NCBI GenBank assembly: GCA_021800155.1
Contig: JAJYZG010000004.1
Location: 1-55,276 of the forward strand
Source: a bacterium
GTDB taxonomy: Bacteria > Patescibacteriota > Saccharimonadia > Saccharimonadales > UBA4665
Direction of reading: 5' to 3'
Length of the DNA: 55,276 bases
Part shown: positions 27,431 to 36,660 of the stretch, piece by piece
How the letters are laid out: every line of letters begins with the position of its first letter
How positions within the stretch are numbered: position 1 is the stretch's first letter
Notes under the pieces: generated by a model
Databases searched by the model: none
Told to the model about the DNA's origin: nothing
The model's input: only the letters and a program-made list of their open reading frames with translations
Program-made: the position numbers and the translations under genes

Positions 27431-27973
27431 CTAGGCTGATGATCGAGCCAGCTCATATCTTTTTATGGATTCTAAAATAACCTGCTTAGCGGCAGCACGA
27501 TCACCCCAGCCCAAAACTTTGGTACTACCTGGTTTTTTAAGGTCCTTGTAATGGCTGAAGTGCTGTTCGACCTTTTGCTGCCAACGGCGACCTAGATCCT
27601 CTAGCGAATTGACACTGTCACCGCTGTCACGATCGTCAGCTGGCACGGCGACAATTTTATGATCTCCTTCACCGTCGTCTTCAAATTTAAGAACTCCGAC
27701 ATATTTACACTCCAGCCAAACACCCGTCGGAATCGGCTCGCTAGCAACAACTAAAACATCAAGCTCATCCCCGTCTTCATCTTTAGTAGCAGGTATAAAA
27801 CCATAGTTAATCGGTTTAGGGTAGATACTCGGCTCCACGCGATCGACCATAAAAGCGGCGCGTTTACGATCATATTCGATTTTAAGATGACTGCCTTCAG
27901 GAATCTCAATAACTGCATTCAGCTTACTGTTTTCAATATCCCCCGGTGTTAGCACTTTATTATAATCTGGCAT
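27431..27973 (-). CDS. ppa: Inorganic pyrophosphatase
   Basis: The 180-residue family I soluble pyrophosphatase hydrolyses pyrophosphate to phosphate, pulling biosynthetic reactions forward. IEIPEGSHLKIEYD and YGFIPATKDEDGDELDVLV contain the metal-binding acids, and the following GDHKIVAVPADD block is also conserved. An upstream in-frame start at 28015 would add 14 residues, but TGTTACAAT (28009-28001) and GAGGAAG lie between, so the ATG at 27973 is chosen. Confidence 0.95.
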   Translation of the reverse strand: MPDYNKVLTPGDIENSKLNAVIEIPEGSHLKIEYDRKRAAFMVDRVEPSIYPKPINYGFIPATKDEDGDELDVLVVASEPIPTGVWLECKYVGVLKFEDDGEGDHKIVAVPADDRDSGDSVNSLEDLGRRWQQKVEQHFSHYKDLKKPGSTKVLGWGDRAAAKQVILESIKRYELARSSA

Positions 27974-28000
27974 GTTTTTACTTCCTCGCTGACTAAACCT

Positions 28001-28009
28001 ATTGTAACA
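28001..28009 (-). promoter_or_regulatory. Extended -10 promoter of ppa
   Basis: TGTTACAAT on the minus strand ends 27 nt before the ppa ATG. The intervening leader contains a strong GAGGAAG ribosome-binding site. Confidence 0.5.
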
Positions 28010-28015
28010 AATCAC

Positions 28016-28990
28016 CTAAGGATTAACTTCAAGCTGTTTTAGCTCAGAATTATGCAACCGGCCTTCGAGATACTCGCGGATCTTAAGTGCGGCTGTCGCA
28101 CCCTCTCCTGATGCACTGGCGATCTGCATCGTGGCTCCGCTGCGTACATCACCGGCTGCAAATACACCCTCGATGTTAGTTTCAAGGTTTTCATCAGTGA
28201 TAACAAAACCCTGTTCGTTTAAGCCGACCCCCGAGCTTTGCAAAAATGAAGTATTAGGCTTTAGCCCAATGAATTCAAAAACACCGTCCGTCCTAAATTC
28301 AATTTCGCTCCCATTAACGTCAGATCCTTTAACCGCAGTAACCCCGTTCTCATCACCAACTATTTCTAGCGGTGTTACGCCCAAGTGCACACTGACTTTA
28401 CCTTGAACAATAAACTGTTGCATTTCTTTTTGTAAAATGTCGCTGGCTTTAATTTGGCTTCTGACTAATATGTCGATGTGACTGGCATAACGGGTCAAAA
28501 AAATCGTTTCTTGGAAGGCAGAATTACCACCACCGATCACCACCAACCGTTTCTCACGGTAAAATGCCCCATCGCATGTAGCACAAAAATGGACACCGCG
28601 AGCGTAATACTTTTCCTCACCTGGTATACCAGTCTTTTTATAATCACAGCCGGTAGCAATTAATATGGCATCAGCCAATATATCACCGCTAGTGGTTTTA
28701 AGCCGGATTAACTTGCCTTCTTTGGCCAGATCGCTGACCTCACCCAGTTCGATTTCTGCACCAAAGCGTTCCGCTTGTGCGCGCAAGTCGTCGGCCAAAC
28801 TAAGCCCTTTGACTCCTTTAGCAAACCCGGGATAGTTATCGATAACGTCTGTTACTGCCGCTAATCCCCCGACAACACCTTTTTCAATCAATAAGGTGTC
28901 GATGTCTTCTCTTGTCGTATAAATCGCCGCTGTTAACGCGGCGGGTCCAGCCCCTATCATGACAACTGAATGCTTAATTTCTTCGCTCAT
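28016..28990 (-). CDS. trxB: Thioredoxin reductase
   Basis: The 324-residue flavoprotein transfers electrons from NADPH through FAD to a redox-active disulfide. GAGPAA (13-18) binds FAD, CATC (136-139) is the redox pair, GGGNSAF (153 onward) is the NADPH site, and GVFAAGDVR is the C-terminal FAD motif. The length matches low-molecular-weight TrxB. A glutaredoxin-like gene lies about 75 nt upstream on the same strand and may be its partner, since no thioredoxin gene is seen nearby. Confidence 0.95.
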   Translation of the reverse strand: MSEEIKHSVVMIGAGPAALTAAIYTTREDIDTLLIEKGVVGGLAAVTDVIDNYPGFAKGVKGLSLADDLRAQAERFGAEIELGEVSDLAKEGKLIRLKTTSGDILADAILIATGCDYKKTGIPGEEKYYARGVHFCATCDGAFYREKRLVVIGGGNSAFQETIFLTRYASHIDILVRSQIKASDILQKEMQQFIVQGKVSVHLGVTPLEIVGDENGVTAVKGSDVNGSEIEFRTDGVFEFIGLKPNTSFLQSSGVGLNEQGFVITDENLETNIEGVFAAGDVRSGATMQIASASGEGATAALKIREYLEGRLHNSELKQLEVNP

Positions 28991-29065
28991 ATATCTTCAT
29001 TTTCTAGTTATTAGTTAAACGAATGCTGACTGAATCGACATTGGTGTATGCTGCTTTATACCAGT

Positions 29066-29314
29066 TTAGTTGACGGCCGGGGCAAGTTTTGCCAAATTAT
29101 AACCAACGATAATCTCCTGGCTGTCGTCGACTTTAGTGACCACCGTCACCGGAACCGTTAAGGCACCACTTAAGCGGTGCGCTTCAGCCCTCCGATTAGG
29201 ATCACGATCCAAATTAACTTCTTCGTACCCCATTCCCTTGGCCTTTAGGTAGCTTTTAACCATTTGGCAGTATCCACAAGTGTCGCTGGTAAAGATGGTG
29301 ATTTTTTTGACCAT
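29066..29314 (-). CDS. Glutaredoxin-like protein (NrdH/Grx type)
   Basis: The 82-residue thioredoxin-fold protein has the active site CGYC at 13-16 and a TVPVT cis-proline segment. It should shuttle electrons to disulfide substrates. The adjoining trxB suggests reduction by thioredoxin reductase, as with NrdH (inference). AAGGAG lies 10 nt before the ATG, and a near-consensus promoter is about 85 nt upstream. Confidence 0.88.
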   Translation of the reverse strand: MVKKITIFTSDTCGYCQMVKSYLKAKGMGYEEVNLDRDPNRRAEAHRLSGALTVPVTVVTKVDDSQEIIVGYNLAKLAPAVN

Positions 29315-29405
29315 TGTATATAGTCTCCTTGACTTTGGACTTGTTAGTTTTTTGCTTAAGGCCTTTTAATTGTTTGTTTTATCTATTAAGGTCTTAGTAC
29401 ACACC

Positions 29406-29435
29406 ATTATAAAATAGTGTTAGCTTTTTGGTCAA
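29406..29435 (-). promoter_or_regulatory. Sigma-70-type promoter of the glutaredoxin gene
   Basis: On the minus strand TTGACC (29435-29430) and TATAAT (29411-29406) are separated by 18 bp. This is the clearest two-box promoter in the window. Transcription would start near 29399, giving a leader of about 85 nt. Confidence 0.65.
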
Positions 29436-29460
29436 TACGCTATATATTGTGCTTTTTACG

Positions 29461-29994
29461 CTAATTGGTATTAGTAATATACACTAAAAAGACCAAATTT
29501 GAGTTAGGTGGTATGCTGCCGACTTTTTGCGACCCATAAGCCAGACCTGAAGGAATAATAAGTTCTCTGGTGCCACCGACACGCATGCCTGGGATACCGA
29601 GTTTCCAGCCCTCGATAACGGAGTTAAGCGAAAAAGTCTGCGGGCCACCGTGCTCCGAGCTTGCATCAAAAATAACACCACTACTAGCTAAAGCGCCAAT
29701 GTAACAAGCCGTTACGGTTGCTCCGGGCTTAACTACCGAGCCGCTGCCGGTTTTTATATTACCAACTTCTAGGTGACTTATCGTGTTCTTTGGCGGAGTA
29801 TATCCAGCTAATGTATTTCCGTCGCTCACATTAAACCCACCGGGACAAGTCGAGCTGGACTGAGCGGTAATTGTCGTATTCGCGGTTGAAGAGCTATTGT
29901 TCGAAGTCAAAATCACCAAAATTGTCAAAGCCGAACTTGTAAGTAAGAATAACACAGCCCCTAAACCAGCAAAAACTCGCCCGCTAATCGCCAT
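29461..29994 (-). CDS. Membrane-anchored FKBP-type peptidyl-prolyl isomerase
   Basis: The 177-residue protein has an N-terminal hydrophobic segment (about residues 7-30, signal anchor) and a Ser/Thr-rich linker. The C-terminal FKBP domain shows GSVVKPGATVTACYIGAL, IFDASSE, VIEGWKLGIPGMRVGG and ELIIPSGLAYG. It would catalyse proline isomerisation of proteins outside the membrane. Two cysteines in the extracytoplasmic part could form a disulfide. It stands upstream of the redox genes but has a separate promoter region. Confidence 0.88.
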   Translation of the reverse strand: MAISGRVFAGLGAVLFLLTSSALTILVILTSNNSSSTANTTITAQSSSTCPGGFNVSDGNTLAGYTPPKNTISHLEVGNIKTGSGSVVKPGATVTACYIGALASSGVIFDASSEHGGPQTFSLNSVIEGWKLGIPGMRVGGTRELIIPSGLAYGSQKVGSIPPNSNLVFLVYITNTN

Positions 29995-30012
29995 ACTCGG
30001 TTCAATTATACC

Positions 30013-30459
30013 TTAGCTGTTTGTTATGTCGATAGGCTGATTTGGGAATCCGTTCGTAAAACCATCAAGTATGGCCCGTTTAAGTTCTGGGGTGCGAAAT
30101 TCTACGTCCTTAAATTCACTTAGTTTACGCCACACCGGCTGGTAAAGATTCTTACCCAGCTTATTTATCTTAGCTTCGGTCGAATTAGGGTCTACCTTGG
30201 CTTCACCGCTCACATAATCACATAAATAAATATATTGCGTCCCATATGGTTCGGCCGCTTCTTCAATATAAACAAGTTTAGGCTGGCTGACCTTTATGCC
30301 GGTTTCCTCATTAATTTTCCGCAGCAAGGCTGCTGCCGGCTCTTCTCCAAGTTCAACACCTCCACCAACTAATATGTCATACTCATTTCCGAACTTATCG
30401 CGGTGCATCAAAAGCAATTGGTCGCCACGGCAAATAATTGCCCGCACTGCCCGACGCAT
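30013..30459 (-). CDS. NUDIX-domain protein with altered Nudix box
   Basis: The 148-residue protein has the Nudix fold, with box GVELGEEPAAALLRKINEET followed by GI. The canonical REUXEE segment reads RKINEE, so the first metal-binding Glu (the MutT Glu53 equivalent) is Lys. The other two Glu remain. It may hydrolyse nucleoside diphosphate derivatives with reduced or altered chemistry, or be only a binding protein. The N-terminal RAVRAIICRGDQLLLMH is typical. A 19-codon reading frame with its own ribosome-binding site precedes it by 4 nt. Confidence 0.8.
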   Translation of the reverse strand: MRRAVRAIICRGDQLLLMHRDKFGNEYDILVGGGVELGEEPAAALLRKINEETGIKVSQPKLVYIEEAAEPYGTQYIYLCDYVSGEAKVDPNSTEAKINKLGKNLYQPVWRKLSEFKDVEFRTPELKRAILDGFTNGFPNQPIDITNS

Positions 30460-30463
30460 AAAA

Positions 30464-30523
30464 CTAATCTCTTCCCTTATGCGTCACTAATTTTTTTTGT
30501 AAGTGTCCTGGTCCGGCTGTCAT
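30464..30523 (-). CDS. Possible 19-residue leader peptide
   Basis: An ATG preceded by GGAGAG (about 5 nt spacing) opens a 19-codon frame, MTAGPGHLQKKLVTHKGRD, that ends 4 nt before the NUDIX ATG. A TATAAT at 30558-30553 is 29 nt upstream. It could couple translation of the NUDIX gene. No attenuator-like codon run is seen, and chance occurrence is possible. Confidence 0.3.
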   Translation of the reverse strand: MTAGPGHLQKKLVTHKGRD

Positions 30524-30552
30524 GGTTACTCTCCGTTACCTACCTAAAAAGT

Positions 30553-30558
30553 ATTATA
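30553..30558 (-). promoter_or_regulatory. -10 element upstream of the NUDIX gene
   Basis: TATAAT on the minus strand lies 29 nt before the leader ORF and just beyond the pheT stop. No clear -35 is present. Confidence 0.45.
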
Positions 30559-30585
30559 TACCTTCCGAACGAATCGCAGTCAGAC

Positions 30586-33048
30586 TTAACGAATTCGCTT
30601 CAATACCAATGCTAATTCTTGGTCAGTCAGTGTACGTAAATTGCTGTCACACACAATCCTGAAGGTCCAGTTTACGCTGCCGTTCTTCTGCGTATAAGCA
30701 TCTAACGGGATGAGGCTATAGCGGACATCGTCGGGCATCAGTTTTGTTAGCTGAATGTTAATTTTATCGTACAACTCGATGTAGTCATTAGTATGTGCAG
30801 CTAATGTTAAATCCTGAGTGATTTTCGGGTAACGCGACAGTAATTGGTACTCGCGGGAAAAAGAATCGGTTAAATTAACCAGGGCCGTAGTGTCTAGTTC
30901 CAAACCGGCACAAAATTGCGGCAGTTTTAGGGCAACTCTCGTCTGGTTACTAAATTCACCGATAACACCCAACGCAATCCCGCCGGCTGAGATCAGCGCG
31001 CTGCGCCCGTCTAATAAAGGCAAAGCGGCACTGGCCAGCGCCGGCTGTTTAATGCCTTCCGTCGAACTAAATTTAAGATCCACTTCAATATTTAAGGAGC
31101 CTAGTATGTAATTAAGATATGTACGCAACAGGTAGTAAGCCTCACCCGATTGACTCGACTCCCGTTCGTACGACACAACTAAAGCTATATGATCCTCTTC
31201 CGCGGGTAAACCGCTTGCTCCAGTTTGACCAATCTGGTGAGTCTTGCCAATTTCAAACAACGCAAATTTGTTAAAGCCTGCCTTGTGGTTCAAGTGCACT
31301 TTATGTAGCAGACTGGGGATTAAAGATAGACGATAGTAAGTAAGTTCCGGGCTCAATGGGTTAGCTATTTGATAGGCGTTTTGTATATCCTGACAGGCGA
31401 CACTAAGTAACTTCGAATCAACGAAGCTATACGTTAATACCTCGTTAGCTCCAGCAGCGGCTAAAATGTGTCGCAACTTCTGCCTAATCATAATCGGCTT
31501 TGATGGTACTGGTGGAATCAGCGGACGCTGTAAATCCGACTTCGGTAAATAATCATAACCATACAAGCGCGCAACTTCTTCGATAATGTCAACACCCTCA
31601 TTGATATCTGTGCGCCAAAAGGGCGGCGTAACTAACAGCTGGTCGTCATGAACCCGAGCAGGTATCTCAACGCGCGTTAACAATGCAACGATATTCTCAG
31701 GACTCAGTTTTATGCCCAAATACGACTCAAGCTTGTTAAGCTTTACGCCCACTTCTGAATTCGGTTTTACGGATTGTCCAATCGTATCCACCACTTCCGA
31801 AGCCAGCTTGGCATCAGGGCATAATTCTTTAATCAGCGAGAAGGCATAGGTCAGCACAGGCTGGCATTGCCAAATTGACTGTCCCTTGGTATAGCGCATG
31901 ACAGCTTCGGTAAATATACCGTGGGACATTGACGAACGCCTGATCCGGTACATATCGAAGTTGGCACATTCGAGTACTATTGATTTCGTATTCTCACTGA
32001 TCAGCGAATCCCGGCCACCCATCACGCCGCCTAAACCGATTGCTCTTACGGAATTGGCGATGACTATGTCCTGGTCGTTTAATTCAATTTCTGTTCCATC
32101 CAATAAGCTAAGCCGCTCGTGCGAAATAGCATCGCGTACTACTATTTCAACCTTATCGCCTGCTGCAATTTTGTCTAAATCATAGGCGTGCAATGGCTGA
32201 GCCGTGCTTATCATGACAAAGTTGGTGATATCCACAATATTATTAACCGGATTGATACCGCAACGTGACAGATAGCTTTGCAACCAAAGCGGACTTGGAC
32301 CGATTTTTAGGTTGTCAATTGCCACCGCGCAAAAGCGAGGACATCCATTATCTAGCAGTTGATTAGTAACGCTTAGCTTACCGCTATCCGCGGATTTTAG
32401 CTTATTAGTTAACGCGTACCATTCGGGACTCTTAAATGTACGGCCCATGATAGCCGTTAGTTCGCGGGCGACGCCAAGCTGACCGAACAGGTCCGGCCGG
32501 TGCGTAAACATTTTATTCTCTATATCAATTACCCAATCATCGAGTTGTAGATAATCAGACAGTACGCTGCCAATAGCTACGTTATCATCGAGTTCGACTA
32601 TACCACTATGATCACTGCCAATATTCAATTCGCGTGGACTCGCTATCATGCCATTGCTAAGCTGGTTCATTATCCGTTTAGCTGTAATTTTCAAGGGCGC
32701 CTGCGCTGCGCTTGATGGAACAATGCTGCCAGGAGGCAGCCATACAGTATTCATCCCGGCGCGCACATTAGATGCACCGCAGACAACTTGAATTAACCCG
32801 TCTTTCCCACGTTCAACTCCGGTACTCTTTGTATTGTCATCGATCCGGCAGAGCGATAGATGGTCGCTCCCAGAGATCGGCGTTGAGTCAATTACCTTAA
32901 CAATTAAAGCTCCTTCGTAAAGCGGCTTCAGATAGCTAACACTTTCAATGGCACCAAGTTGCGCACCAATCCGCTGCGTAACTTTATCGATATTCCAGTC
33001 AATGTCTAAGCCATAAAAGCGTCGCATTAAGGATAGTGAAACTTTCAT
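30586..33048 (-). CDS. pheT: Phenylalanyl-tRNA synthetase beta subunit
   Basis: The 820-residue PheT completes the alpha2-beta2 synthetase that charges tRNA(Phe). The N-terminal EMAP/OB tRNA-binding domain (about residues 40-150), the B3/B4 editing region around residues 210-380, the B5 domain and a C-terminal FDX-ACB anticodon-binding domain can be followed. The ATG overlaps the pheS stop by 4 nt (ATGA). Confidence 0.96.
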   Translation of the reverse strand: MKVSLSLMRRFYGLDIDWNIDKVTQRIGAQLGAIESVSYLKPLYEGALIVKVIDSTPISGSDHLSLCRIDDNTKSTGVERGKDGLIQVVCGASNVRAGMNTVWLPPGSIVPSSAAQAPLKITAKRIMNQLSNGMIASPRELNIGSDHSGIVELDDNVAIGSVLSDYLQLDDWVIDIENKMFTHRPDLFGQLGVARELTAIMGRTFKSPEWYALTNKLKSADSGKLSVTNQLLDNGCPRFCAVAIDNLKIGPSPLWLQSYLSRCGINPVNNIVDITNFVMISTAQPLHAYDLDKIAAGDKVEIVVRDAISHERLSLLDGTEIELNDQDIVIANSVRAIGLGGVMGGRDSLISENTKSIVLECANFDMYRIRRSSMSHGIFTEAVMRYTKGQSIWQCQPVLTYAFSLIKELCPDAKLASEVVDTIGQSVKPNSEVGVKLNKLESYLGIKLSPENIVALLTRVEIPARVHDDQLLVTPPFWRTDINEGVDIIEEVARLYGYDYLPKSDLQRPLIPPVPSKPIMIRQKLRHILAAAGANEVLTYSFVDSKLLSVACQDIQNAYQIANPLSPELTYYRLSLIPSLLHKVHLNHKAGFNKFALFEIGKTHQIGQTGASGLPAEEDHIALVVSYERESSQSGEAYYLLRTYLNYILGSLNIEVDLKFSSTEGIKQPALASAALPLLDGRSALISAGGIALGVIGEFSNQTRVALKLPQFCAGLELDTTALVNLTDSFSREYQLLSRYPKITQDLTLAAHTNDYIELYDKINIQLTKLMPDDVRYSLIPLDAYTQKNGSVNWTFRIVCDSNLRTLTDQELALVLKRIR

Positions 33049-34118
33049 AGGTTACCCCCTGGGGAAAACTGACGCAAAAATTCTAGCCGGCCGGACTTGA
33101 ACAGCCGTACGTCCTCAATGCCGTATTTCATCATCGCTAATCGATCAATCCCGCAACCCCAGGCAAATCCCTGATATTTATTAGGATCTATGCCGGCAGC
33201 TTTTAATACATTAGGGTGGATCATGCCGCAGCCTATCAGTTCAATCCAACCGCTGCCGCTACAAATATGGCAGCCTTGCTGATCGCAAAACGGACAGCCA
33301 ATTGAAAATTCGAGTGACGGTTCAGTAAACGGAAAGTAAAACGGCTGAGTGCTAAAGCTTACATTTTTTTGGTAATAACTTTCTAGAAAAGACACTAGAG
33401 TGGCTATTAAATTACCGATCGTTACACCTTCAGCAACATAAATACCCTCGAACTGATAAAAAGTATGCTCATGCCGAACATCGACATCTTCGTGACGAAA
33501 TACACGGCCAGGCAAAATAACCGCAATCGGACGGCCGTGCTTTAGCTCATCCTGATAGGCTTGAAGTGCCCGGTTTTGCATGGTCGAGGTATGTGCCGGC
33601 GAAAGCAGTGGATGCCCTTGTTCATCAGTTTGAACAATATTAAAAGTATCATAGTCATCGCGCGCCGGATGCCCTTCCGGGAAATTAAGCGATCCAAACA
33701 TGTGCCAATCATCATCAATTTCTCGCGACTCCATCGTACTAAACCCCATATTGGAAAATATTTCGCAGATTAAGTCCTGTTCACGCATTAGCGGATGGAT
33801 ACTGCCACTATCAGCGGTTAATAAGCCGAATCGTTCAGAGGCTTTATCAGAACCGAACGGCGCTGTGATATCTATCGGCGGCAACTCGGCGGTGTTGCTT
33901 ATATCAGATTGGATTAGCTTTTCGATTTCGTTTTTAAGTGCATTAACCGCCTGACCAAATCCGGCCCTCTGCTGTGGATCAAGTGTAGAAATCCGTGAAT
34001 ACAGTGATTTAAGGCTTGGTGATCGCAAAATCTCACGCTTATTTTGCACCTGATTAAGTTGCCCAAGCAACTGCTCGCGCACCTTAGCGATTTCGGCGGT
34101 TAATTCGTCGTTCATCAT
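33045..34118 (-). CDS. pheS: Phenylalanyl-tRNA synthetase alpha subunit
   Basis: The 357-residue catalytic subunit has a coiled-coil N-terminus and class II motifs. Motif 2 is FRHEDVDVRHEHTFYQFEG and motif 3 is GFAWGCGIDRLAM. Between them FTEPSLEF and two CxxC pairs (IGCPFC and GCHICSGSGW) form a zinc-knuckle-like insert typical of many bacterial PheS. TATACT (34138-34133) lies 14 nt upstream, so the leader is very short. Confidence 0.97.
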   Translation of the reverse strand: MMNDELTAEIAKVREQLLGQLNQVQNKREILRSPSLKSLYSRISTLDPQQRAGFGQAVNALKNEIEKLIQSDISNTAELPPIDITAPFGSDKASERFGLLTADSGSIHPLMREQDLICEIFSNMGFSTMESREIDDDWHMFGSLNFPEGHPARDDYDTFNIVQTDEQGHPLLSPAHTSTMQNRALQAYQDELKHGRPIAVILPGRVFRHEDVDVRHEHTFYQFEGIYVAEGVTIGNLIATLVSFLESYYQKNVSFSTQPFYFPFTEPSLEFSIGCPFCDQQGCHICSGSGWIELIGCGMIHPNVLKAAGIDPNKYQGFAWGCGIDRLAMMKYGIEDVRLFKSGRLEFLRQFSPGGNL

Positions 34119-34132
34119 TAATCTCGTATTAA

Positions 34133-34192
34133 AGTATATCGTAAATATAACTTCAGCTACTTTAGACTTAACCTTAATCTTAGAGATATACT
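34133..34192. promoter_or_regulatory. Divergent promoters of pheS and the GH63-like gene
   Basis: TATACT on the minus strand (34138-34133) is 14 nt from the pheS ATG. TATACT on the plus strand (34187-34192) is 12 nt from the glycosidase ATG at 34205. Both predict leaders under 10 nt and neither gene has a clear Shine-Dalgarno. Confidence 0.5.
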
Positions 34193-34204
34193 AAAAAAAC
34201 AGCA

Positions 34205-35533
34205 ATGTCACCACCCACCAGCCTTTTAAGCGAAGCATACGCCGTTCTGGACGCCAACGATCGTTCAGCTTATACGCAGCCCGCAGCCGGGCTTTATCCG
34301 CATCAATGGCTCTGGGATAGTTGTTTTATAGCAATCGGCTTGAGGCACCGTGATGTACAACGGGCGATGGGCGAACTTAGCAGTCTTTTAAGAGGACAAT
34401 GGTCTAACGGCATGTTGCCAAATATTATTTTTTCAAACGATGCAGCCTACGCGCGTGACCGCAATGTTTGGCGCAGTTGGGTTAACCCGCATTCACCAGT
34501 AGATGTTAGTACTACCGGTATTACGCAGCCACCGATGTTAGCTGAAGCAGTAGTTAGAGTCGGCCAGAAGTTAACACCGATTGAGCGACGCAGTTGGTAT
34601 CGCAAAATGTATCCGGCCCTGATTCATTACCACCAATGGCTGTATAACGAACGCGATCCGCACGGTGAAGGTTTAGCATTGTTGATCCATCCTTGGGAGA
34701 TCGGCATGGACAATACGCCGCCATGGATGGTTGAACTGCACGAACATCAACTGAGTTTATGGGTCAGTCTCATTCAAAAAACCCATACTGATAGCGTTAT
34801 TAAGCTCTTCCGGCGTGATACCAAGCGAATACCCTCCGACGAACGTTTTGAGTCCATTGAGGCACTAACTATGTTCGATATCCTAAGACGTTTGCGACGC
34901 AAGATTTATGATATAAACCGGATATTAGATCATTCATTATTCGCAATAGAAGATGTTGCCTTTAATGCTATTTTAATCCGTAACAATCAACAGCTTGTTG
35001 CAATCGCCCACTACATTAAAGAACAATTGCCACCCGGTCTAAGCTCATCCATGAATCAAACTAAAGTAGCTTTTGAACAACTATGGGATCCGTTTTCAGC
35101 GAACTATTTTAGCCGTGACTTTATTACTCACCGCCTGCTTAAAGAAACTTCCGTGGCAACAATGCTGGCGCTATATGCCGGCACCATTCCCGTAGAACGC
35201 GCCCGCTCATTGGTTTCTCAACTCAAAGACCAACATAGTTTCGCTAGTCATTTCCCAGTTCCGTCCGTCCCACTTAACTCAGCCCGGTTTAAACCGGATA
35301 ACTATTGGCAAGGGCCTACCTGGGTAAATATTAACTGGCTGATCATCGACGGTTTAAAACGATACGGGTTCATGGAAGAGGCCAAAGAACTTCGGCAGCG
35401 CACCTTGGAGATGATAACAAGCTTCGGATGTTTTGAGTACTTCGACCCACTAGACGGACACGGCTTAGGAGTAGAGAACTTTTCCTGGAGTGCAGCGTTG
35501 GCTGTTGACTTATGTCTTAACCCGATTCTATAG
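34205..35533 (+). CDS. GH63-like glycoside hydrolase
   Basis: The 442-residue protein resembles the (alpha/alpha)6-barrel hydrolases of GH63, including mannosylglycerate/glucosylglycerate hydrolases. Landmarks are PHQWLWDSCFIAIGL near the N-terminus, the HPWEIGMDNTPPW segment expected to hold a catalytic acid, and YWQGPTWVNINWLIIDGL near the C-terminus. There is no signal peptide, so it should act in the cytoplasm. The substrate is uncertain: mannosyl- or glucosylglycerate, or a trehalose-like oligosaccharide. It overlaps rmuC by 6 bp tail to tail. Confidence 0.8.
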   Translation: MSPPTSLLSEAYAVLDANDRSAYTQPAAGLYPHQWLWDSCFIAIGLRHRDVQRAMGELSSLLRGQWSNGMLPNIIFSNDAAYARDRNVWRSWVNPHSPVDVSTTGITQPPMLAEAVVRVGQKLTPIERRSWYRKMYPALIHYHQWLYNERDPHGEGLALLIHPWEIGMDNTPPWMVELHEHQLSLWVSLIQKTHTDSVIKLFRRDTKRIPSDERFESIEALTMFDILRRLRRKIYDINRILDHSLFAIEDVAFNAILIRNNQQLVAIAHYIKEQLPPGLSSSMNQTKVAFEQLWDPFSANYFSRDFITHRLLKETSVATMLALYAGTIPVERARSLVSQLKDQHSFASHFPVPSVPLNSARFKPDNYWQGPTWVNINWLIIDGLKRYGFMEEAKELRQRTLEMITSFGCFEYFDPLDGHGLGVENFSWSAALAVDLCLNPIL

Positions 35534-36604
35534 TACGCCATCATTAGACGGCTTATCTAACGCGAGCGGCTCAAGCGGATGCGTGTGACTTCCAGTAATT
35601 CTTAGAACATCTTTATCTACTTTCGCCAGTTCTCTGTGCGCACTGTTGAAGTGCCCGACTGTCGCACCGAGCGAGTTGCCCAGCTTCATCATCAGATTCT
35701 GATAGTTACTTATGTGTCTGCCCAAATCTCCCACTCTAGCCTGGATCTGTTTGGCCTGCCTTTCAATATGCAGCGAGCGCAAACCCTGTAAAACCGTTTG
35801 CAGGTAAGCTAAAAAGCTGGTTGGACTTACGATAATGACATTTTTATCTCTGTAGGCATACTCGATCAAGTCACGAGCGGCAACACTGCTTGATCCAACC
35901 TTATTAATTAGGAGGTCGTAATAAATTGCTTCACTTGGAATGAACATGAAAGCGAAATCCATGGTTCCGTTATTTGGCCGAATGTATTTTGCGGTCTCAT
36001 CAATTCTGGCCTTTAAATCCAATCGGAATTGTTTTGCATATGCCTCGCGTTGGAGAGGGTTCTTTTCTTCGATAAGCCGGTTATAGTTTTCCAGTGAGAA
36101 CTTGGCATCCACAGACAACATTACTCCTTTATCTAACAATATGACGGCATCCGGCACCAATTCGCTACCATTATCGTCTTTGCCGATTGTCTGCTGCAGC
36201 TTATATTGATCTGGTGGTAATACGTTTTCCAGCACAGTCTGGAGGTAATATTCGCCCAATACCCCTCGCTGCTTGGGATTTTGCAACACGTTCTGAAGAG
36301 TTTTAAGTTCGTCGGTGATATTGACAACCTGTTTATTACTTTCTTTAAGCTCCGTCAGACTTTTGGTGACATCTGAAATTAATTTAGCGCTTTCGCTAAA
36401 CTGTTTTTGGAGCGAGTTAACCATAAGCGATTGGCTCTTGTCGATTTGGTTATTTAGTGTGTCCTTAAGTTTAGAGATATCTGCGCTTAATCGCTCAATG
36501 TCCGCCTTAATTAAAAGAGAGGACTCTCCACGCCGGCCGGACATCAGCAGAAAAACTGTCATAAGAACGACAACCACCGCCAAAATTATTACAGCTACAA
36601 GCAT
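35528..36604 (-). CDS. rmuC: DNA recombination protein RmuC
   Basis: The 358-residue protein has an N-terminal membrane helix (about residues 2-22) and a long coiled coil to about residue 110. The RmuC nuclease-like domain follows, with RGVLGEYYLQTVLENVLPPD, PDAVILLDKGVMLSVDAKFS and FAFMFIPSEAIYYDLL. RmuC limits inversions at short inverted repeats; its nuclease activity is predicted from a PD-(D/E)XK-like fold. Monocistronic, divergent from the L,D-transpeptidase gene. Confidence 0.93.
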   Translation of the reverse strand: MLVAVIILAVVVVLMTVFLLMSGRRGESSLLIKADIERLSADISKLKDTLNNQIDKSQSLMVNSLQKQFSESAKLISDVTKSLTELKESNKQVVNITDELKTLQNVLQNPKQRGVLGEYYLQTVLENVLPPDQYKLQQTIGKDDNGSELVPDAVILLDKGVMLSVDAKFSLENYNRLIEEKNPLQREAYAKQFRLDLKARIDETAKYIRPNNGTMDFAFMFIPSEAIYYDLLINKVGSSSVAARDLIEYAYRDKNVIIVSPTSFLAYLQTVLQGLRSLHIERQAKQIQARVGDLGRHISNYQNLMMKLGNSLGATVGHFNSAHRELAKVDKDVLRITGSHTHPLEPLALDKPSNDGVL

Positions 36605-36660
36605 ATACTTAATTATATCTTAGAGAAGGCGGAAATACGGCTTGCAGCTAACACCTTAGG

